Below, piece by piece: positions 57,723 to 64,000 of a stretch of 64,000 nt of DNA. The translations under genes were made by a program, and so were the position numbers. The notes beneath the pieces were generated by a model. It ran no database searches. It was not told where the DNA came from and saw nothing but the letters and a program-made list of their open reading frames with translations. How positions within the stretch are numbered: position 1 is the first letter of the stretch; each line of letters begins with the position of its first letter. This DNA is from Halomonas sp. Y3 (GTDB taxonomy: Bacteria; Pseudomonadota; Gammaproteobacteria; Pseudomonadales; Halomonadaceae): NCBI RefSeq assembly GCF_024137965.1, contig NZ_CP099975.1, positions 868,001-932,000 of the forward strand. The letters are read 5' to 3'.

Positions 57723-58367
57723 ATGAACCGCCAACTCTCCCGAACCGACAACCTGATCCACCAGTTCGATACCGTGCTGCGCACCCTGGTGCCCCATGCG
57801 GCCCAGGCGTCGCGGCCCTCGCCGGCCACGCCGGAGGTGCGCGACGAGCCCATGGATGACGAGGAGCGCCGCCATGCGGCGGGCCTGATGCGTATCAACC
57901 ACACCGGCGAGGTGTGTGCCCAGGCGCTCTACCAGGGCCAGGGGCTGACCGCCAAGCTGCCCGAGGTGCGCGGCCAGATGGAGGAGGCGGCAAGCGAGGA
58001 GATCGACCACCTGGCCTGGTGCGACGAGCGTCTTCGGGAGCTCGGCGATCGTCCTAGCCTGCTCAACCCCCTCTTCTACGCCGCCTCCTTCGGCATCGGC
58101 GCCGCCGCCGGCGCGGTGGGCGACCGGGTGAGCCTGGGCTTCGTGGCCGCCACGGAGGAGCAGGTGGGGCGCCATCTGGAGGAGCACCTGGTGAGGCTGC
58201 CGGCGGGGGACCACCGCTCCCGGGCGGTGCTGCGCCAGATGGCCATCGACGAGGCCCACCACGCCCAGCTGGCGCTGGAAGCGGGCGGCGCCCGCTTCCC
58301 CGTCCCGGTCAAGTTCGGCATGAAGCTGATGTCGAAGGTGATGACCGGAAGCGTCTATCGGGTCTGA
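57723..58367 (+). CDS. coq7: 3-demethoxyubiquinol 3-hydroxylase Coq7
   Basis: 214 residues. Carboxylate-bridged di-iron hydroxylase of ubiquinone synthesis. [18 protein letters not shown] and [11 protein letters not shown] carry the first EXXH ligands; [18 protein letters not shown] carries the second set. Found where UbiF is absent, as in Pseudomonas. Ubiquinone supports the respiratory chain. Convergent with osmC. Confidence 0.95.
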   Translation: MNRQLSRTDNLIHQFDTVLRTLVPHAAQASRPSPATPEVRDEPMDDEERRHAAGLMRINHTGEVCAQALYQGQGLTAKLPEVRGQMEEAASEEIDHLAWCDERLRELGDRPSLLNPLFYAASFGIGAAAGAVGDRVSLGFVAATEEQVGRHLEEHLVRLPAGDHRSRAVLRQMAIDEAHHAQLALEAGGARFPVPVKFGMKLMSKVMTGSVYRV

Positions 58368-58409
58368 TCGGGCCGGGGAAACCAGCGGCTGTTCTGGCGG
58401 TGGGGCGCG

Positions 58410-58829
58410 CTACTCTTCAACGATGGTAAAGGAGTGCGTCACCTCGACGCCGCCCTTGACCAGCATGATGGAGGCGCTGCAGTACTTCTCGGCGGAGAGC
58501 TCCACGGCCCGGGCCACCTGCTTCTCCTTGAGCCCCTTCCCGGTGACGGTGAAGTGCACATGGATCCTGGTAAAGACGCTGGGCACGGCGTCGGCGCGCT
58601 CCGCTTCGAGACTCGCCACGCAGTCGCTTACCGGGGCGCGGGACTTCTCGAGGATCTCCAGCACGTCGAAGGAAGTGCAGGCGCCCATGCCCATCAGCAG
58701 CATCTCCATGGGGCGCGGGCCGGTGTTGCGGCCGCCGTGGTCGGGCGGACCGTCGATCACCACGCTGTGGCCGCTGCCGCTTTCGGCAACGAACTGACGT
58801 CCATCGGTCCATTTCACGCTGGCTTTCAT
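58410..58829 (-). CDS. OsmC family protein (YhfA-like)
   Basis: 139 residues. OsmC/Ohr fold with the two redox cysteines in GMGACTSFDVLEIL and AEKYCSASIMLVKGGVEV. YhfA-type proteins are near crp and prkB in enterics; here prkB lies close by. Possible organic peroxide reduction, not shown. The group II intron is inserted 71 bp upstream of its ATG, near or inside its promoter region. Confidence 0.9.
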   Translation of the reverse strand: MKASVKWTDGRQFVAESGSGHSVVIDGPPDHGGRNTGPRPMEMLLMGMGACTSFDVLEILEKSRAPVSDCVASLEAERADAVPSVFTRIHVHFTVTGKGLKEKQVARAVELSAEKYCSASIMLVKGGVEVTHSFTIVEE

Positions 58830-58940
58830 GATTCTTGATTCCTTCTCGATTGTCGGGAAATCGCGGCAGCATAGCAGTCGTTGCTAAGCCCCGCACATCG
58901 GTCGGGTAGACCGGGCGATTACTCGACCCGGCCCCCCACA

Positions 58941-58973
58941 GAGCCGGACGTGCGCGATTAACGCATCCGGCTC
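58941..58973 (-). ncRNA. Group II intron domain V catalytic hairpin
   Basis: Minus strand GAGCCGGATGCG then TTAATCGCGCACGTCCGGCTC forms the bulged DV hairpin with the AGC triad near its 5' side, GAGCCGG pairing with CCGGCTC. This is the most conserved part of group II ribozymes. Confidence 0.85.
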
Positions 58974-58978
58974 TTCAA

Positions 58979-60295
58979 TCACCAGCTTCGCTGAAGGGTT
59001 CGTTGGTGCACAATCCTTGCCTTGGGTAACGGCAGGCGCTTGAGCAGCAGGTTGGCTTTATCCCACGAGAAGCCTCCCCGTTGAGAGCGACGTCTCAGCC
59101 ATTTGACCCAGATCCGTCGGGCCTGATCCACAAGCGCTTTCAGCGCTTCATAATTGCCTGTGATGCCATAGTAGGCAAAGTGCCCCTTGACCTTCCGACA
59201 TAGGTGGCGATGCTGGATCAGAAGGGGCTGGTGCCGATTCGCCCGGCACCAGACCGACAGGTGCCTCAAGGCTCGCTTGAGTCGATCCTTGGCCGTCTTC
59301 TGCTTGATAACCCAGTAACCGCGCCGGGACTTCCCCCAGTAGTGGGTGAAGCCCAGGAAGTCGAAGGTCTCGGCGCGCTGTCCACCGTGTGGCTGAAACC
59401 GTACCAGTCGGGTCTTGGCGGGGTGCAGGGTAAGGCCGAAGCGTGCAAAACGCCTGGGCAGTACCTCCAGCACCTTGCGGGCTTCGGCTTCGTTGCTGAA
59501 GGCGAGCACGGCGTCGTCGGCAAACCTTACCTCGAACGCGCGTCCACGCAGGCGTGGCTTGACGTCTTTCTCAAACCACTCGTCCAGCACATAGTGCAGG
59601 TAGATATTCGCCAGTAAGGGGGATATCACACCCCCTTGCGGGCTTCCTACCTCACCTTTCTGCCACTGCCCGGCCTCCAGGACTCCGGCCTTGAGCCACT
59701 TACCGATCAGGCGGAGGACGACACCGTCCTTCACTCGTTGCTGCAGAAACTCACGCAGGTGCCGATGGTCGATCGTGTCGAAGAAGGCTTGGATGTCCAG
59801 GTCAATGACCCAGCCACCTCCCATCGACATCAAGCTCTCCCTCACCGTCTCGATCGCCTGGTGCGCCGAGCGTCCCGGCCGGAAGCCGTACGAGCCGTCC
59901 AGAAAGTCGTACTCGTAGAGCGGCTCCAGCAGGGCCACTACAGCACGCTGCAGGACCTTGTCTTCGAAGGTGGGGATGCCGATCGGCCGTGTGGTGCGCC
60001 CATCTCCCTTGGGGATATGGACACGCCGCACTGGCGGCGCCCGGTAGCAACCACTCTTGGCCGCTTCCAGCAACCGCTGGATATTGGCCTCGAAGTCGCG
60101 CGCGAAGTCGTCCGCCGTCTGGCCATCAATCCCGACGGCGCCATCACGGCGCGTCATCAGGTAGGCCGTCTTCAGCCACTGGGCATCGATATGATGCGCC
60201 AGTGACGTGAAGGCACGCTGCGGGAAGCACTCTGCCAGTGCTGCTATCCGCACTTGTTTCGTGGACATGACCTCAGGTTCCTGTGCACCTGTCAT
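58979..60295 (-). CDS. ltrA: Group II intron reverse transcriptase/maturase
   Basis: 438 residues from ATG 60295, chosen for GAGGGCAAC upstream; longer in-frame readings run into intron domain II/III sequence. RT blocks: RRVHIPKGDGRTTRPIGIPT, GSYGFRPGRSAHQAIETV, GGWVIDLDIQAFFDTIDH, GEVGSPQGGVISPLLANIYL and the catalytic FADD (in place of the commoner YADD). A maturase/X domain and a short C terminus end at IVHQRTLQRSW; no HNH endonuclease domain is visible. It copies the intron into new sites and helps splicing. The ORF is intact, so the element may be active. Confidence 0.95.
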   Translation of the reverse strand: MTGAQEPEVMSTKQVRIAALAECFPQRAFTSLAHHIDAQWLKTAYLMTRRDGAVGIDGQTADDFARDFEANIQRLLEAAKSGCYRAPPVRRVHIPKGDGRTTRPIGIPTFEDKVLQRAVVALLEPLYEYDFLDGSYGFRPGRSAHQAIETVRESLMSMGGGWVIDLDIQAFFDTIDHRHLREFLQQRVKDGVVLRLIGKWLKAGVLEAGQWQKGEVGSPQGGVISPLLANIYLHYVLDEWFEKDVKPRLRGRAFEVRFADDAVLAFSNEAEARKVLEVLPRRFARFGLTLHPAKTRLVRFQPHGGQRAETFDFLGFTHYWGKSRRGYWVIKQKTAKDRLKRALRHLSVWCRANRHQPLLIQHRHLCRKVKGHFAYYGITGNYEALKALVDQARRIWVKWLRRRSQRGGFSWDKANLLLKRLPLPKARIVHQRTLQRSW

Positions 60296-60885
60296 GTTGC
60301 CCTCGTGCAGTTCTGATGATTGGCCGCCCCTTCCCTCCAGTGGGTCCCGTCGAGTCGGTTCCCCACCTTCCCGGGTACTATGAGCGACTCCGACTCCCGC
60401 CCCTCCATCCGGCTGGCTCCTTGTCGTCGCCTGGCCGTACCCCCTGAGTGCCTGCTGTTTGCTTCCGGTACCGTCAGGCACGACAGCACCGGACCGGGAG
60501 CTTTCTCGGCAGGCAGCCCCATGCCTGTCGTCCTGGTTTTCGGAGGAGAAGGACGGGCCTCCCAGGTTCCTGGGAAACCCCTATATGAACATGCCCTGCT
60601 CTTCGACCCCGGCGGCCCGCATCCGCCAAGCCATAAGGCGGAGACGTTTTGCCTTCCATTCTTAAGACAATGTCGGCAGCCACGTTTCACAATTTCGGGG
60701 CTCTATCACACGGCCTGCTCACTCGCTGTGTACGCTTCGCAGCGGCGGTTGCCCGACACCACGCAACACTCGCTACCGGCTGGTGGCTAGCCTTGGCCGG
60801 GTGGGACTTGCACCCACTGGGTTTCATTTCATCCTTTCAGCTGTTTGACACTGCTTCCCGGATGACCAGGCTTTCCCTGGCGCAC

Positions 60886-61084
60886 CTCAAGGCTGTTCCG
60901 GCGACAGGCCTGTTCGGGGGCGCTGTAAATACTTCCCTGTACGCTACCGATGCCCTGCTGCGCTCTCGCATCCTGCTCCGCTTGTAGGACCGGTGCTGGC
61001 CTTCCATGGCCAGCCCGTTCGAAGCAGGGCTTCTCACCCCTGGCATAGGACCCCCTCTCAGACCTGCCCCCGGCGCCTCTCGCT
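60886..61084 (-). other. Unexplained 199-bp segment between murU and the group II intron
   Basis: No convincing gene. It is less GC-rich than its neighbours toward the intron and contains hairpin-rich sequence such as GGCTGGCCATGGAAGGCCAGC. It could be 5' exon sequence carried in with the intron, remains of another element or part of an extended intron. No terminator for murU is obvious. Confidence 0.5.
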
Positions 61085-62770
<1,686 letters not shown>

Positions 62771-62834
62771 GGCGGGCTTGGCTCCTGGTCGAAGAGGGTG
62801 GGGCAGGGTGGATGCTGTTGCCGGAGGCGGCCTG

Positions 62835-62840
62835 TATAAT
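62835..62840 (+). promoter_or_regulatory. -10 hexamer of the lptD promoter
   Basis: Perfect TATAAT 33 bp before the lptD ATG; no good -35 at the proper spacing. The 102-bp gap to amgK must serve both divergent genes. Confidence 0.5.
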
Positions 62841-62872
62841 ACCGATTCACCCTGCCAAGGACATCGAGGAAC

Positions 62873-64000
62873 ATGGGCAAGCGACTCACATGGACGGCCC
62901 TGGCCGGCCTGGCGACCCTGGGCCTGGGCGGCGCACCCCTGGCGGCGGCCTCGTCCGCCTCCCTCACGGCCGAGTCGCTGGACTTCCGCCCCTGGGGCGA
63001 TGACCGGCCCGCCGACGCGCTCTGCCGCGGTGTCTACGTGATGCCCGACTACCGCCTGCCCGAGCCGCCTGCCGGGCGGGTCACCAGCGAGTCCGACAGC
63101 GCCAGCTACGGCGAGGATGGCGAGACGATTCTGCGCGGCGAGGTGGTCCTGCGCCGCGACGGCGCCCAGCTCGAGACCCCAGAGGTGCGCGTTCCGGGCT
63201 CCCGGGAGCGTGCCTTTGCCGAGGGTCCAATGGCCCTGCGCGACCAGAACCTGCTGGTGCGAGGCGAGGCCGCCGAGCTCTCCCTGGTCAGCGATGCAGC
63301 AAGCATCGACGACGCCCACTATGTGATTCACGACCGTCACCTGCGCGGCGACGCTCGGCGTCTTGAGCGCCTCGAGGATGGCCGCTACCGGCTCTCCTCG
63401 GCGAGTTTCACCACCTGCGACCCGGGTGACGACCTCTGGCGCCTGGTGGGGGGCGACGTGGTGCTCGACCGGGAGAGCGGCTTCGGCACCGCCCGCAATG
63501 CACGGCTCGAGGTGGGGCGGGTGCCGGTCTTCTACTGGCCCTGGGTGCGCTTTCCCATCGATGACCGCCGCCACACCGGCTTCTTGTGGCCCAACGTCGG
63601 GCTTTCCAGCGACGCCCTGGACTACGCTCAGCCCTTCTACTGGAATATCGCGCCAAACCAGGATGCCACCATCACCCCGCGCTGGATCACTGACCGCGGC
63701 CTGCTGCTGGGCGGTGAATATCGCTACCTGCTGCCCAGCGACGCCGGCCAGATCGAGGGGGCTTTCCTCGGCAGCGACGACGGCGGATCCAGCGACGACC
63801 CGAACGCCGCCTCGCGCCGCTACGAGAGCGAGGATCGCTGGTACCTGGACTACCGCCACGCCGGCGTCCTGAACCCGCGCAGCCGCTACCAGCTGCGCTA
63901 CGGTGCGGCCAGCGACGGCCGCTACTTCGACGACTTCGGCAGCGACTTCGCCGAGCAGAACACCTCCGCCATGCCGCGCCTGGCCCAGATCGACTACCGC
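62873..64000 (+). CDS. lptD: LPS-assembly protein LptD (N-terminal part, cut by window edge)
   Basis: The first 376 residues are visible. The start includes a signal peptide (about 1-26, ending near LAAA). The N-terminal periplasmic OstA/LptA-like beta-jellyroll domain (ILRGEVVLRRDGAQLETPEV) leads into the barrel domain (FPIDDRRHTGFLWPNVG). C51 and C182 correspond in position to the first two LptD cysteines, needed for the disulfides that mature the protein; the second pair is outside. LptD with LptE inserts LPS into the outer leaflet. Divergent from amgK-murU, as in pseudomonads. Confidence 0.94.
   Translation, partial: MGKRLTWTALAGLATLGLGGAPLAAASSASLTAESLDFRPWGDDRPADALCRGVYVMPDYRLPEPPAGRVTSESDSASYGEDGETILRGEVVLRRDGAQLETPEVRVPGSRERAFAEGPMALRDQNLLVRGEAAELSLVSDAASIDDAHYVIHDRHLRGDARRLERLEDGRYRLSSASFTTCDPGDDLWRLVGGDVVLDRESGFGTARNARLEVGRVPVFYWPWVRFPIDDRRHTGFLWPNVGLSSDALDYAQPFYWNIAPNQDATITPRWITDRGLLLGGEYRYLLPSDAGQIEGAFLGSDDGGSSDDPNAASRRYESEDRWYLDYRHAGVLNPRSRYQLRYGAASDGRYFDDFGSDFAEQNTSAMPRLAQIDYR

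Larger units (their letters stand above)
58901..60885 (-). mobile_element. Group II intron with encoded reverse transcriptase
   Basis: About 1,985 nt. The 5' end is placed at 60885 where the minus strand reads GTGCGCCAGGG, matching the group II 5' consensus GUGYG. The 3' end is placed at 58901 after TCTACCCGAC, the usual AY end. Domain V is clear (58941-58973), domain VI follows, and the RT gene lies in domain IV. Domains I-III occupy about 590 nt upstream of the RT start. The element lies between amgK-murU and osmC, interrupting no recognised gene. Boundaries were set by consensus, and EBS/IBS pairing was not verified. Confidence 0.8.

Overview
This 64-kb, GC-rich window reads as a chromosomal segment of a halophilic or marine gammaproteobacterium, most likely Halomonas or a close relative in the Halomonadaceae. 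The assignment is inferred from gene content and order: a linked ccoNOQP-ccoGHIS set next to hemN and an Anr/Fnr gene, two Mrp-type Na+/H+ antiporter operons, a high-potential iron-sulfur protein, PhaR, a trimethylamine monooxygenase, and the amgK-murU/lptD junction also found in pseudomonads. Coding density is high and most operons have overlapping starts and stops.

Layout. 1-10.8 kb, minus strand: cbb3 oxidase structural genes (ccoNOQP), assembly genes (ccoG, ccoH, ccoI, ccoS, a TauE/SafE-like membrane protein), hemN and the 5' part of anr/fnr, with Anr-type boxes upstream of ccoN and hemN. 10.8-14.5 kb: an alpha/beta hydrolase, a Val-Asp-Asp-Val-Asp tRNA array and a frameshifted fadH-like reductase. 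14.7-19.5 kb: the stress triad prkA-yeaH-spoVR. 19.6-25.8 kb: HiPIP, ogt, a stand-alone RAM-domain protein, a membrane-anchored nuclease, three tRNA-Leu(CAG), rnr and rlmB. 25.9-32.6 kb: Tmm-type flavin monooxygenase behind an inverted-repeat promoter, then rpsF-rpsR-DUF2232-rplI, dnaB and three small genes. 32.6-35.4 kb: FeS-type photolyase and hemH. 35.4-47.5 kb: two Mrp antiporter operons in divergent orientation (six-gene on minus, seven-gene on plus). 47.7-51.3 kb: a photolyase operon (DUF2256, CRY-DASH, second photolyase, DUF3429). 51.4-58.8 kb: lytic transglycosylase, zinc protease, rsmE, phaR, purD, thioesterase, phosphoribulokinase-like gene, HIT protein, coq7, osmC. 58.9-60.9 kb: a group II intron with its reverse transcriptase. 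61.1-64 kb: murU, amgK and the start of lptD.

How the genes work together. The left end is a microaerobic respiration module under probable Anr control. The Mrp pair points to Na+/pH homeostasis. Three photolyase/cryptochrome genes at two loci share TGTAC-type promoter motifs resembling those of B12-dependent light regulators, so they may form one light-induced regulon. Cell-wall recycling (amgK-murU) lies divergent to outer-membrane assembly (lptD).

Sequence quality. At least eight otherwise well conserved genes carry frameshifts. Eight events are single-base losses in C or G runs (fadH, purD and six in the second Mrp operon). Two more have different lesions (FeS photolyase, amgK). purD is normally a housekeeping gene, so homopolymer errors in the assembly are the simplest explanation, although real decay of the second Mrp operon cannot be excluded from sequence alone.
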